Below are positions 15,810-24,990 of a DNA stretch of 64,000 nucleotides, in pieces; position 1 is the stretch's first letter, and each line of letters begins with the position of its first letter. The translations under genes and the position numbers were made by a program. The notes beneath the pieces were generated by a model. It was not told where the DNA came from. It made no database searches and worked only from the letters and a program-made list of their open reading frames with translations. This DNA comes from Scalindua sp964437425 (GTDB lineage: Bacteria > Planctomycetota > Brocadiia > Brocadiales > Scalinduaceae): positions 1 through 64,000 of the forward strand of contig CAYTGO010000012.1 in the NCBI GenBank assembly GCA_964437425.1, given 5' to 3'.

Positions 15810-17164
15810 TGAATAATAAGCTAAATGAAGCTGAAGAGCTTTTTGCAAGTGGCAATATCTTAGAAGCAGAACAACTCTTTCTCTCATTAATAGAGAATGA
15901 CCAGAATTGCAAGGAAGCTTATAATAATCTGGGTGCAATTTCCTTTCAGAAAAATGATCCAATAGGTGCAATAGATTATTTCATAAAATCATTAGAAATA
16001 GATCCTTTTTATAAAGACGCCATAATTAACTATGCGGAATTACTAAACACTCTGGACCAGGCGCACATGGTAGTACCACTTTTAGAAAAAATAATTGAAA
16101 ACGATCCAACTGACAAAGAGGTATCAAATATTCTCGCAAAAGTACGTTCTGCCAATAAGAACAAATCTAAGGTCGCTGTTATCTGCCCTGCAGGAATGGA
16201 GTCGTTTTTAGGAGACATTGTCGACTTTCTTCAGGCCAAATATGAGGTAAAAACATGCTACAGCACAAATATACAGGAAGTTGATTCTACAATCAAATGG
16301 GCTGACATTGTCTGGCTAGAGTGGGCAAATGAGTTAACAATAAATCTTACCAACCACCCTGAAGACATCCTCAAGGACAAACATACAATTTGTCGTTTAC
16401 ATAGTTATGAAGCTTTTGAAGGCTTTGCAAATAATATAAACTGGAATAACATCAATGATCTGATATTTGTCGCAGAACACATTAAAGATATTGTTGTACA
16501 ACAAGTACCAAAACTTTTACAGAGAGTTAGAGGTATTCATGTTATTCCTAATGGAATAGACATGAACAAGTTTTCCTTTAACGAAAGGGATATAGGTAAG
16601 AATCTTGCCTTTGTTGGTAGCATCAATCATAAGAAAGGGCCTTTACTACTTTTGCACGCCTTTAGAGAGCTCGTTAAATTGGACAGAGAATACAAGCTGT
16701 TTGTTGCCGGTACCTTTCAGGATACCAGATACCAACTCTACTTTGCTCAGATGATCCAGGAGATGGGTCTGGTGAATAATATCCAGATGGACGGGTGGAT
16801 AAAGGATATTAATACCTGGCTTGAAGATAAACAATACATTGTCTGTACAAGTGTCCTTGAAGGTCATCCTGTTGGAATTATGGAAGCAATGGCGAGAGGG
16901 CTGAAACCTCTCATTCATAATTTTGTTGGAGCAAAAAACATTTACCCTGACAAATATTTATGGAATACGATCCCTGGCTTTGTCAGAATCACAACTGAAA
17001 CCTGCTATAATCCTTCTGAATATAGAAACTTTATTGCAACGAACTACAGTCTGAATAAGCAGATAGAAAGTATAGGCACAATTATTTCACAACTAGGTAA
17101 GAAAGATATCACTTCTTCACATAATGAAGACAAAAGCCTTGCAGAGTTAGAAATTTGTAATTAA
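15809..17164 (+). CDS. TPR-fused glycosyltransferase family 4
   Basis: A 451-residue protein. Residues 1-110 are TPRs; residues about 120-430 are a GT-B glycosyltransferase with HVIPNGIDMNKF, 'LAFVGSINHKKGP' and the E-x7-E region EGHPVGIMEAMARG, as in family GT4. It transfers a sugar from a nucleotide donor to a glycan or lipid. The start overlaps the stop of the upstream TPR gene by one base. Donor and acceptor are unknown. It is probably cytoplasmic or at the inner face of the membrane. Confidence 0.88.
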   Translation: MNNKLNEAEELFASGNILEAEQLFLSLIENDQNCKEAYNNLGAISFQKNDPIGAIDYFIKSLEIDPFYKDAIINYAELLNTLDQAHMVVPLLEKIIENDPTDKEVSNILAKVRSANKNKSKVAVICPAGMESFLGDIVDFLQAKYEVKTCYSTNIQEVDSTIKWADIVWLEWANELTINLTNHPEDILKDKHTICRLHSYEAFEGFANNINWNNINDLIFVAEHIKDIVVQQVPKLLQRVRGIHVIPNGIDMNKFSFNERDIGKNLAFVGSINHKKGPLLLLHAFRELVKLDREYKLFVAGTFQDTRYQLYFAQMIQEMGLVNNIQMDGWIKDINTWLEDKQYIVCTSVLEGHPVGIMEAMARGLKPLIHNFVGAKNIYPDKYLWNTIPGFVRITTETCYNPSEYRNFIATNYSLNKQIESIGTIISQLGKKDITSSHNEDKSLAELEICN

Positions 17165-17188
17165 TCGATATAATGATCTGGAGATGAA

Positions 17189-18307
17189 ATGATCTATATA
17201 AACAACAACCACATAGACATCTTAACGAGAAAAGTTCCATGCCCGGAGAGACTGAATGTGGAGCTTACAACATATTGTAATATAAAGTGCATTATGTGTA
17301 GAGGGAGTCTGAATTATATAGACAAAAATGATGCAAAAAAATATTTAACGGCAAATGACTTTAACACAATACTTAACGGCATTGATTTGAATAGACTGAA
17401 GGTTATAAATCTTGCCGGAGAAGCGGAACCATTATTAAATCCTGATATTTTGTTAATATTAGACATATGTAGAGAGAAAAAAATCATAGTTGAGTTCATA
17501 ACTAATGGGATGCTCCTTACTCCTCAAATTTCAAAAAAGATATTAGGGTGTTCTAGTGAAATTCACATAAGTTTTGGAGGTTCAACAAAACAGACTTTCG
17601 AATCAATTCGTCAAGGAGCAAACTTTGAGACTGTATGTGGAAACATAAAATATCTTAGTAAACTTAAAAAAGAAAATAATAATCAGTACCCTGACATCTG
17701 GTTGAATCCAATTCTTATGAAGAGAAACATTCATGAACTACCAGATATTATCGAGTTAGCAAAAGAAATAGGCTGTCGGGGAGTTGCTTGTTCTCATTTG
17801 ACAGTGAACAGTAATGAGCTGATCGATGAAAGTCTATTTTTTCATAAGGAAGAATGCAATACTTATCTACAGAAAGCAGAAATAGTTGCCAAGAATTATA
17901 AAATGCCACTATTCAAGCCGGAATACTTCTCAATGGAATCAAATAGTGATACAGAAAACGATGTAAGTCCGGAAGCATGGAACAAATGTCGATTCTTATG
18001 GAATCACGCTATATTAGGCATTGATGGCATTATGCCCTGCCCATCTAATACGGGAATTAATTTCGATGGAGATATTGTTAATAACAAATTTATGGATATC
18101 TGGAATAATGATTGGTATGCAGACACAAGACATAAGTTGCTCACAGGAAACCCTCCTGATTATTGCAAAACATGTAAAGATCCATCAGTAAAAGATGTGA
18201 ACAAAATAGGATCATATTTTACAGAAGACATATTATCAGATGCGAACAATTTCACGCATCTTCATACAACTAAACCGTTATCAAAAAACTTAGAATTATC
18301 ATATTAA
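17189..18307 (+). CDS. Radical SAM/SPASM-type protein
   Basis: A 372-residue protein with CNIKCIMC (Cys30, Cys34, Cys37), the Cx3Cx2C motif that holds the [4Fe-4S] cluster cleaving S-adenosylmethionine. Additional Cys residues in the last third (NKCRFLW, IMPCPSN, YCKTCKD) are SPASM-like and would bind one or two auxiliary clusters. TGGAGATG is the ribosome site. SPASM enzymes often modify peptides, but glycan gene clusters also use them. There is no precursor peptide nearby. Substrate unknown. Confidence 0.88.
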   Translation: MIYINNNHIDILTRKVPCPERLNVELTTYCNIKCIMCRGSLNYIDKNDAKKYLTANDFNTILNGIDLNRLKVINLAGEAEPLLNPDILLILDICREKKIIVEFITNGMLLTPQISKKILGCSSEIHISFGGSTKQTFESIRQGANFETVCGNIKYLSKLKKENNNQYPDIWLNPILMKRNIHELPDIIELAKEIGCRGVACSHLTVNSNELIDESLFFHKEECNTYLQKAEIVAKNYKMPLFKPEYFSMESNSDTENDVSPEAWNKCRFLWNHAILGIDGIMPCPSNTGINFDGDIVNNKFMDIWNNDWYADTRHKLLTGNPPDYCKTCKDPSVKDVNKIGSYFTEDILSDANNFTHLHTTKPLSKNLELSY

Positions 18308-18372
18308 GCAGATATTTTACGGAACATATAGTATGTAATTATTTCTATTAATTATGAGAAGGATGGTGGCTT

Positions 18373-19161
18373 ATGGATGAATTAAAAGTATTAATAATTG
18401 TTCCTTCATACAGAGAAGAAGCAAACATAGTAAGAGTATTGCAGGGACTTGAAAAATATGCTCATGGCATTGATGTCCTGATGATAATAGACGGCTCAAA
18501 GGATAGAACTGAGGAAATTATCTCTTTTAATGGCTACGATTCATTGGTACATCCTTTTAACATGGGGTATGGCGTAGCGATACAGACTGGTTATAAATAC
18601 GCGGTCAGAAGCGGATATGACATTGTAGTACAAATTGACGGAGACGGCCAACACGACCCAAAGTATATTAAGCCTATGATAGAGGAGTTATTATCTTCAG
18701 AATCAGATGTTGTTATTGGGTCACGTTTTCTAAAAGGAGGAAGCTATGATGTGCCTATTTCAAGAAAATTGGGAATCAAGCTTTTCTCAAAAATAGCAAG
18801 CCTGATTACAAGGCAGAAGATAAGTGACTCTACTTCGGGCTTTCAGGTTCTAAATCGTAAAGTCTTCAACTTCTTCTCTAAAGTTGAAAATTTCCCCTAT
18901 GACTACCCTGATGCAGATACAATAATAACACTCATCTACGCTGGATTCAAGGTAAAAGAGGTCCCCGTAATTATGTATGATCGAATGAGTGGAACGTCTA
19001 TGACAACAGGGTTTAAAACTGTAATATATGTAATTCAAATGTTAATCTCCATCTTGATCACTGTTTTACGGAAGAAGAAAATATATAAAGATTCAGAGGA
19101 ATTGAATAGTTTGGCGTATGTGCAAAAAAATTTTAAACCGATAATTTCATCTGGTGTATAG
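18373..19161 (+). CDS. GT2 glycosyltransferase, polyprenyl-phosphate type
   Basis: A 262-residue GT-A enzyme: 'VLIIVPSYREEANI' near residue 6, QIDGDGQHDPKYI (the DxD-bearing segment) near residue 92, and STSGFQVLNR. The pattern matches DPM1/DPG-synthase-like enzymes that load a sugar onto undecaprenyl phosphate for use outside the cytoplasm. A hydrophobic stretch near residues 215-232 may sit on the membrane. The next gene is a DUF2304 protein, a frequent neighbour of these enzymes. Confidence 0.9.
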   Translation: MDELKVLIIVPSYREEANIVRVLQGLEKYAHGIDVLMIIDGSKDRTEEIISFNGYDSLVHPFNMGYGVAIQTGYKYAVRSGYDIVVQIDGDGQHDPKYIKPMIEELLSSESDVVIGSRFLKGGSYDVPISRKLGIKLFSKIASLITRQKISDSTSGFQVLNRKVFNFFSKVENFPYDYPDADTIITLIYAGFKVKEVPVIMYDRMSGTSMTTGFKTVIYVIQMLISILITVLRKKKIYKDSEELNSLAYVQKNFKPIISSGV

Positions 19162-19231
19162 TTATTTCATTAATTTCCTTAACTTTGTATCACCAATTAG
19201 GAGACATTACCATCAGGTATAGTCAGTGCAC

Positions 19232-19609
19232 ATGGAATCAAAACAAATAATAATCAGGTTATTATCAATAATCATGTTTTGCTTGATAATCAGGTTGATC
19301 TATGGCAGCAAGTTTAAAACCGGTGCTTCCTGGATTTGGCTTGTTTTCGGACTTGGATTCCTGGTTCTTATGTTCTGGCCCGGAGCAATTGATTTGTCTA
19401 TGAAACTATTGGGAATAGATTCATGGATGGAAATTGTCTACCTTTTCATACTAGTTTCTCTGCTGGTAATTAACATCCATTTTGCGATGGTAATCTCCGG
19501 CCTTACAGATATTTCAAAAAACCTGGCACAAGAAATAACCTTTCTTAATAGAGAAATTGAAAACAACAGAAAAGATATCAACACACAAATTACCTCTGAC
19601 ATATTATAG
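19232..19609 (+). CDS. DUF2304 membrane protein
   Basis: A 125-residue protein with three hydrophobic segments (about residues 5-22, 32-50, 63-86) and a charged helical tail, the DUF2304 layout. These proteins are usually found directly beside a GT2 transferase, as here, and probably form a membrane partner for it. A GTG at 19226 in the same frame could also serve as start; I prefer the ATG at 19232. Function is not proven for the family. Confidence 0.75.
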   Translation: MESKQIIIRLLSIIMFCLIIRLIYGSKFKTGASWIWLVFGLGFLVLMFWPGAIDLSMKLLGIDSWMEIVYLFILVSLLVINIHFAMVISGLTDISKNLAQEITFLNREIENNRKDINTQITSDIL

Positions 19610-19806
19610 AAAAACATACAATTCTGATTATTGTCAATGATTATTGTACAAAATAAAACATTACAGAGGGACTCATTCTTTATATCAAATCTCTAATCAA
19701 CTGCAAAGATATCGAGTGAACTCTGCTATTGATTTTCTTTAGGATAGCTTTTGATTATAAAGACATTACAACCATTTTTTGTTTGCACAATTCCCAATAG
19801 ATTATT

Positions 19807-21882
19807 ATGGAATATTATTGCGCTTTTCTAATATTTACTTTTGGCATAATCACATGGATACCATTTCTGAATGGTGTCTACGGCCACGATCTGGCATCTA
19901 TTATGTACTGGGTTGACCGAAGTAAGAGAGGCGACCATGTCCTGTATAAAGACACCTGCAATCTTGCCATAGGCCATTTCCTCCATATTTTTTTTATGCA
20001 AGGTATATGGAGCAAGTATAATACAAAAGCTTTTTACTGGATTATGTGTATTTATTCTTCAACCACCTCACTCCTTCTGTTCTGGGTTTTATTACATATA
20101 TTTGGTCTGCTACCGGCGGTTATTGGATGTATGCTGTTTTCTCTTTATATTGTCAGTCCTAGACTGGAAGGGAATTGGGGCCCATTTGAGCAATTAATTC
20201 CATTACCTCTCTTCGGAAGTATTTTATGTCTATTAAATGCGCCTGAAAACAACTCATATATGCTAATATTAATGGGCGGAATGCTTCTGGGATACGCTAT
20301 CTTAATTAAACAGGTTGCAGCATTATATTTGCCGGGTTTTATTATTATGGTAGCCGGTACAGGGCATTCATTAATTTATTATGTGATCTTCATATGTGGT
20401 ATTATCATTACCAACGTAATACCCATTCTCTATTACGGAATTCGACATAATTCATTCCGCGGATATTTAATCTCCACATGGTTGTTTAATCTCCCCTCTG
20501 CAATCAATCCCAATAAATATAACAAGTTCTACCCAAAGATACTGGTGCGAAACGAAAAGGATCCTAAAGGTAAGAAACGAATATTATTACACAATTCGCG
20601 TTCCCTCTTCCCTGTTGCATTCTTAGCTTTGACAGCCCTGATTGTAATTCTCAACCAGGGTTTCTCACTTTTACATCTTGGTTTGGTTGTGTGTCTCGGA
20701 CTGTCAATTTTAACCGTGTTCATGAGAGGAACCCTATTCCCTCATTATTGGCTTAACATGGTTCCATGGCTGGCAATATTTGCTGGTTTTGGACTAAGCG
20801 AGATTATAAAAAGCTCATTAAAGGCAGGACATATTACTGCTTTTACCCTTATTAGTACACTATTAATTATCTTCCTTTTCGTTGATGCAATTCGTTCTGA
20901 TTTTAAATATTATGTCCTTTCAAAAGATCCATACCAATTCTTGAGAAAAGTTTATGGACAGGCATTAGTGAATGGTTACAAATTATGGAACGAAATTGGC
21001 GAGTACATCAAACGCAACACAAAAGAGGATGACAAAATCCTTATTTGTGGCTGGGCACCCCATATTCTTTTATACTCTGACAGAACCCACTTTACTATTG
21101 AAAACAATCTTCATATCGAGGATTATCTTGATATATATAATCGGGAAAATCCAACATATTTAGACTTCCTGAATCGTATATATAAGTTCAAAAGTTTTAA
21201 GTTGGTTCAACAACGAGAAAATGTTTTCCACAAAGGACATCCTGAGGTTATTGTTTTTGCAGAAGGGAAGGCAGACATTGAAGGACTAGAAAAACTTACG
21301 CGAATTAAGTATTCATTTGAAGCAAACATGGGTGGATTGATACCTGTATATCGCGCAGATTTGGAGTTAACAGAGTTAATGGCTTTTTTTGATAAAACAG
21401 TGAACAAATCAATTCATAAATCAAATGAAGACGTGTTGTCAAATAATCTAGATCCTCAGGATTGGCATTCTGCTTTAGAGATTTCAAAACAGTTGTTAGC
21501 AAAAGACCCATATAATATTGAACATTTGTTGACCGTGGGCGAGTGTTTAATCGGTTCAGGAAATTACAGACTTATTTTCAGATTCTACAACAGGCTAATT
21601 GAAAATAAGATGGTACCGACTAAATCAAGATTAGAATTACTTGCTAAACTTGGTGAAGCTTATTGCCATCAAGACAAATTCAAAGAGGCAGAAGAAATCT
21701 TCAATAATATCCTCAATCTTAAACCTGATAATCCGTCTGTATTGAATAATCTCGGATTCGTATATTCCAGGCAGGACAACAATAAAGAAGCAACTTTGTG
21801 TTTTCAGAAAGCTATTGATCTTGACCCGGATAATGAAGACGCAAGGATAAATCTCGAACAGATCAAAGCGATATGTGAGTAA
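19807..21882 (+). CDS. GT39-like membrane glycosyltransferase with TPR tail
   Basis: A 691-residue integral membrane protein. About ten hydrophobic segments fill residues 1-375. The first extracellular loop has an acidic pair after 'GVYGHDLASIMYWVD', as in PMT/ArnT-like GT-C enzymes that move sugars from polyprenyl phosphate onto proteins or lipids. Residues 400-530 form a soluble domain. The last 130 residues are TPRs (EAEEIFNNILNLKPDNPSVL, NNLGFVYSRQDNNKEATLCF). The TPR tail is unusual for GT39-like enzymes. It would use the lipid-linked sugar made by the upstream GT2. Confidence 0.8.
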   Translation: MEYYCAFLIFTFGIITWIPFLNGVYGHDLASIMYWVDRSKRGDHVLYKDTCNLAIGHFLHIFFMQGIWSKYNTKAFYWIMCIYSSTTSLLLFWVLLHIFGLLPAVIGCMLFSLYIVSPRLEGNWGPFEQLIPLPLFGSILCLLNAPENNSYMLILMGGMLLGYAILIKQVAALYLPGFIIMVAGTGHSLIYYVIFICGIIITNVIPILYYGIRHNSFRGYLISTWLFNLPSAINPNKYNKFYPKILVRNEKDPKGKKRILLHNSRSLFPVAFLALTALIVILNQGFSLLHLGLVVCLGLSILTVFMRGTLFPHYWLNMVPWLAIFAGFGLSEIIKSSLKAGHITAFTLISTLLIIFLFVDAIRSDFKYYVLSKDPYQFLRKVYGQALVNGYKLWNEIGEYIKRNTKEDDKILICGWAPHILLYSDRTHFTIENNLHIEDYLDIYNRENPTYLDFLNRIYKFKSFKLVQQRENVFHKGHPEVIVFAEGKADIEGLEKLTRIKYSFEANMGGLIPVYRADLELTELMAFFDKTVNKSIHKSNEDVLSNNLDPQDWHSALEISKQLLAKDPYNIEHLLTVGECLIGSGNYRLIFRFYNRLIENKMVPTKSRLELLAKLGEAYCHQDKFKEAEEIFNNILNLKPDNPSVLNNLGFVYSRQDNNKEATLCFQKAIDLDPDNEDARINLEQIKAICE

Positions 21883-22015
21883 ACGTTACTTGATAAATGG
21901 GATCTTGTCTGAACCATTGATCACTTATAAAAGAATAAGAACTTCTGCTCCTGCCTCCGCCTCTAACGTTCTTTAATCCGTACTTACCCGCTGAGAATCA
22001 TTGCAAAAGTATTAT

Positions 22016-22056
22016 TTCTACAAATCCTTTTTAATAATGTGGAAACATTTTCCTAC
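22016..22056 (+). promoter_or_regulatory. Putative enhancer-binding-protein site upstream of the radical SAM operon
   Basis: TTCTAC (22016-22021), a 16-base spacer, then TGTGGAA-N6-TCCTA (22038-22055). ATGTGGAAA and TTTCCTACAT form a near-palindrome around CAT. The core lies 164 bp before the -24 GG. Compared with the copies at 1789 and 11777 the first spacer is 12 bases (about one helical turn) longer. Confidence 0.5.
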
Positions 22057-22200
22057 ATATTGTTGAAATATTATACTTCATAACAGTATAAAAACTGGAC
22101 TCAACTTTCCTCTAATCATTTCATTCCTACCAACTCATGTAAGTGTTTATATTTACGGCACTTATAATGGGTATTTTTAGGGTCTCACGATATCTAATTT

Positions 22201-22216
22201 CGGCATGATTTTAGCT
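22201..22216 (+). promoter_or_regulatory. Sigma-54 (-24/-12) promoter for the radical SAM operon
   Basis: CGGCAT-N5-TAGCT has GG at 22202-22203 and GC at 22214-22215 with ten bases between. The -12 half TAGCT is the same as in the flgF promoter. The expected start is near 22227, giving a leader of about 70 bases. Confidence 0.6.
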
Positions 22217-22299
22217 ATCCTTATCAATTGATATATATAGTTTTTAGTAACTTGGTGCTACATAAGTTACAAATTTTACTGATTATCTGTGCTTATTCG

Positions 22300-23037
22300 A
22301 TGCCTATGCAAGCTGTAATTCTGGCTGGAGGGTTAGGGACAAGATTCAGGCCATTAACCCTGAAAACTCCAAAGCCTATGATTCCAGTAATGGGAAAACC
22401 ATATCTTGAGTACCAGCTTAAGTATCTGAAAAGTTGCAATATAACGAATATTCTTATTTGTGTTGGCTATCTGGGCGAAATGATACAAACCCACTTTGGT
22501 GATGGTAAATCCAGGAGTATGAGCATTAACTACTCTTTTGAAGAGAAACCACTTGGTACAGGTGGTGCTTTAAAAAACGCAGAAAACTATTTAGAAGATT
22601 GTTTCTTTCTTATATATGGTGATTCTTTTTTACCAATAAGCTATTCATCATTGGAACGGCATTTCCTTGAAGCAGATAAAACCGTCTTAATGGCTTTATA
22701 TGATAACAGTGAAGATACTTCAGTGCCGAATAATGTTTCAATTGATAAAAGAGGAATTGTAACAAAGTATAAAAAGGAAACCAGGAATAGTCTCCTACAA
22801 TACGTGGATGCCGGAGTTCTGGCATTGAATAAAGAGGTTTTAGATAATGTGCCTTCTGATAGAGAAATTTCCTTAGAACAGGATATTTTACCAGACTTTA
22901 TAGCCAGACATAAATGTGCTGGTTTTGTAACACAGGATAGATTTTATGACATAGGCACACCAGAACGATTAGAACATTTTGAAACATATTTGAAGAGACA
23001 GAATCAGGACACAGAAGCACAAAGTAAAATAGCATAA
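22300..23037 (+). CDS. hddC: Heptose-1-phosphate nucleotidyltransferase (HddC-like)
   Basis: A 245-residue nucleotidyltransferase opening AVILAGGLGTRFRPLT, followed by TPKPMIPVMGKPYL: the nucleotide-binding signature of sugar-1-phosphate NTases. 'EEKPLGTGGAL' and GDSFLP (metal-binding Asp) follow. The best match in mind is D-glycero-D-manno-heptose 1-phosphate guanylyltransferase, because the next long gene is a HddA-like kinase. The start is ATG 22300 (or ATG 22306); an upstream TTG in frame lies at the predicted transcription start. It is the first gene of a block of about 20 genes. Confidence 0.8.
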   Translation: MPMQAVILAGGLGTRFRPLTLKTPKPMIPVMGKPYLEYQLKYLKSCNITNILICVGYLGEMIQTHFGDGKSRSMSINYSFEEKPLGTGGALKNAENYLEDCFFLIYGDSFLPISYSSLERHFLEADKTVLMALYDNSEDTSVPNNVSIDKRGIVTKYKKETRNSLLQYVDAGVLALNKEVLDNVPSDREISLEQDILPDFIARHKCAGFVTQDRFYDIGTPERLEHFETYLKRQNQDTEAQSKIA

Positions 23038-23139
23038 CGTATGAACAGTTTCTAAAGAGTTGGCAGGATAAAGAAAATGATCATGCGTGAAATTTTGTAC
23101 ATAAATAGTCGAATCCAGGTTTTTGAAAGGGGTTATATA

Positions 23140-23244
23140 ATGCATCTTAATCATACGATCTCGAAAAGAAAAATTATATTTCTAAAACCTGCACTCTGCT
23201 TTTTGCTTCTAAGTGTTTTAATTCTCTTATTGATAAAAAAATAG
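23140..23244 (+). CDS. Predicted 34-residue single-span membrane peptide
   Basis: A short ORF with a good ribosome site (GAAAGGGG, 8 bases before ATG). It encodes a basic N-terminus (HTISKRKIIF) followed by a hydrophobic segment (about residues 14-31) ending in two lysines, so it would span the membrane once. It fits the gap between the HddC-like and HddA-like genes. I do not recognise it. It could also be chance, since AT-rich DNA easily codes hydrophobic peptides. Confidence 0.4.
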   Translation: MHLNHTISKRKIIFLKPALCFLLLSVLILLLIKK

Positions 23245-23259
23245 GGAGCATTTAACAGA

Positions 23260-24273
23260 ATGATCATTACCAGAACTCCTGTCCGAATCAGCTTTGGCGG
23301 TGGCGGCACTGATATACCAGGTTTTTATGAAGAGCATGGTGGTGCTGTCGTAAGCATTACAATTAACAAATATTTTTACAGTTTCTACAACCCACGTGAA
23401 GACGAAAAGATACAGATGATCTCATCTGACTTTCAGTCTCTGCTTTCGGTGGATGATTTTTACAGCCTGAAATTCGGCGAGGGATTTGACATCCCCAGTG
23501 CCGTAATTAAGCATTTTCGTTTATACCACGGATTTGATCTTTTTACGGCATCAGAAATTCCTCCTGGAAGTGGGCTTGGTTCTTCAGGCGCAGTAACGGT
23601 AAATATGGTTCGTCTCTGTTCTAAATTAAAGAATGAAAACTTGGATCAACGTCAGATCGCAGAGGACGCTTATTTCATACAAAGGGAAATTCTGAACCTT
23701 CCGATTGGAAAACAGGACGAATATGCTGCTGCGTATGGAGGATTAAACTTAATTGAATTTTCAGAAAAAGATGTATCTGTTAATCCAATACAGATAGACA
23801 CGGAAGTTAAGAAATGTCTGGAAAAGAATCTATTACTTTTTTTCACAAAAAAGACTCGTCAAGCATCAACAATTTTGCAGAAACAGGAAGATTCAATTAA
23901 AGACAACGATAATTCTGTGATTGAAGCAATGACTGAGGTCAAGAATAACGCTTATCAAATTAAGGAATCTCTCGAAGAAGGTAACCTTAAGCGTTTTGGC
24001 AGTCTTTTGGATGAAGCTTGGAATTCAAAAAAGAAGATGAGTCCAGACATTACTAATGATTATTTGGACCGCATTTATGGGATTGCCATGCAAAACGGAG
24101 CTTTAGGAGGCAAAATTGCCGGTGCTGGAGGAGGCGGTTACTTTATGTTCTACTGCGAAGAGGAGAGACAGGAAAATCTTAAAGACGCAATGCAAGCAGA
24201 AAAACTGGGATTTCTTGATTTTAATTTTTCAGAAAAAGGAGTAACTATTCTGAACAATGGTAATTCCATGTAA
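23260..24273 (+). CDS. hddA: GHMP-family heptose kinase (HddA-like)
   Basis: A 337-residue GHMP kinase. It opens with TRTPVRISFGGGGTDIPGF, has the ATP loop PPGSGLGSSGA at about residues 103-113, and ends with the third motif AGAGGGGYFMF near residue 291. This pattern is typical of D-glycero-alpha-D-manno-heptose-7-phosphate kinase, which makes the 1,7-bisphosphate on the way to GDP-heptose for surface glycans. GmhA isomerase and GmhB phosphatase are not in this block and must be elsewhere. GGGAG precedes the ATG. Confidence 0.83.
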   Translation: MIITRTPVRISFGGGGTDIPGFYEEHGGAVVSITINKYFYSFYNPREDEKIQMISSDFQSLLSVDDFYSLKFGEGFDIPSAVIKHFRLYHGFDLFTASEIPPGSGLGSSGAVTVNMVRLCSKLKNENLDQRQIAEDAYFIQREILNLPIGKQDEYAAAYGGLNLIEFSEKDVSVNPIQIDTEVKKCLEKNLLLFFTKKTRQASTILQKQEDSIKDNDNSVIEAMTEVKNNAYQIKESLEEGNLKRFGSLLDEAWNSKKKMSPDITNDYLDRIYGIAMQNGALGGKIAGAGGGGYFMFYCEEERQENLKDAMQAEKLGFLDFNFSEKGVTILNNGNSM

Positions 24274-24288
24274 CCTAACGATTGACCA

Positions 24289-24924
24289 GTGAAAAATAAA
24301 CTAGTTAGAAAAATTGTTATATATGCATGTTTAAGTATCAATTTATTTCTTATTGTAATTCTTTTTACTCCTTTAACAGAACTAATTTACAAACCTCTTA
24401 TAGTAAATGAAAAAACTAGGAAAAGCGAAGTAATCGTTATATTGTCCGCTGGCATTTATGACAATGGCTTGCCTGGTTTTGGTACCTTGGTCAGGCTCAG
24501 AAAGGGTTTAGAGCTATACCGTAATAAACTGGCAGATAAAATTATTTGTGCAGGTGGAATCAGGGCTAAAGGGATAGATATCTCTATTGCAGAAGCAATG
24601 AAGAAAACATTGATCATGTATGGAATTCCAGATGAAAATATTTTAACTGAGGATGAAACAATTAATACATACAATGACATAACTTATTTGCTGAAAAAAT
24701 TTAAATCAAGATTTGACTTCGATAACTCTATTTTTGTTACTTCTTCATATCATACATACAGGACTAGGAAGATCCTGGATAAGAAGGAGGTAAATGCACG
24801 TGTTATTTCGGCTAATCCCTATGAATTGGATCCAATCTCAAGACTTGAAAGACTTAGCTTATTTAAATTAGTAATACGCGAATATATGGCCCTTTGCTAT
24901 TTCAAACTACATGGTTGGGCTTAA
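24289..24924 (+). CDS. DUF218 (YdcF/SanA-like) membrane-anchored protein
   Basis: A 211-residue protein starting with GTG. One N-terminal membrane segment (about residues 8-28) is followed by a DUF218 domain: 'SEVIVILSAGIYDNG', 'KIICAGG', 'DEDETINTYNDI'-like stretch and VTSSYHTYRTRKIL. DUF218 proteins (SanA, YdcF, ElyC) act in envelope or glycan processes through an unknown reaction. It has a clear paralogue at 31560. It lies 15 bp after the kinase gene. Confidence 0.8.
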   Translation: MKNKLVRKIVIYACLSINLFLIVILFTPLTELIYKPLIVNEKTRKSEVIVILSAGIYDNGLPGFGTLVRLRKGLELYRNKLADKIICAGGIRAKGIDISIAEAMKKTLIMYGIPDENILTEDETINTYNDITYLLKKFKSRFDFDNSIFVTSSYHTYRTRKILDKKEVNARVISANPYELDPISRLERLSLFKLVIREYMALCYFKLHGWA

Positions 24925-24990
24925 CAATGCAGAAAACAATATATGAGAACATCTTACTGATACTATCTACCATCTGATAGAAAATGTTTC

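Larger units (their letters stand above)
21883..22299. other. Intergenic region between the two glycan operons
   Basis: I see no gene. An enhancer-like element lies at 22016-22056 and a -24/-12 promoter at 22201-22216. No clear terminator follows the 19807 gene, so read-through into the next operon is possible. Confidence 0.6.

Noticed and set aside
23140..23244. RiPP precursor peptide for the SPASM enzymes
   Set aside because: The only short ORF in the block codes a transmembrane helix with no core/leader features and no repeats. No peptidase or ABC transporter typical of RiPP clusters is nearby.
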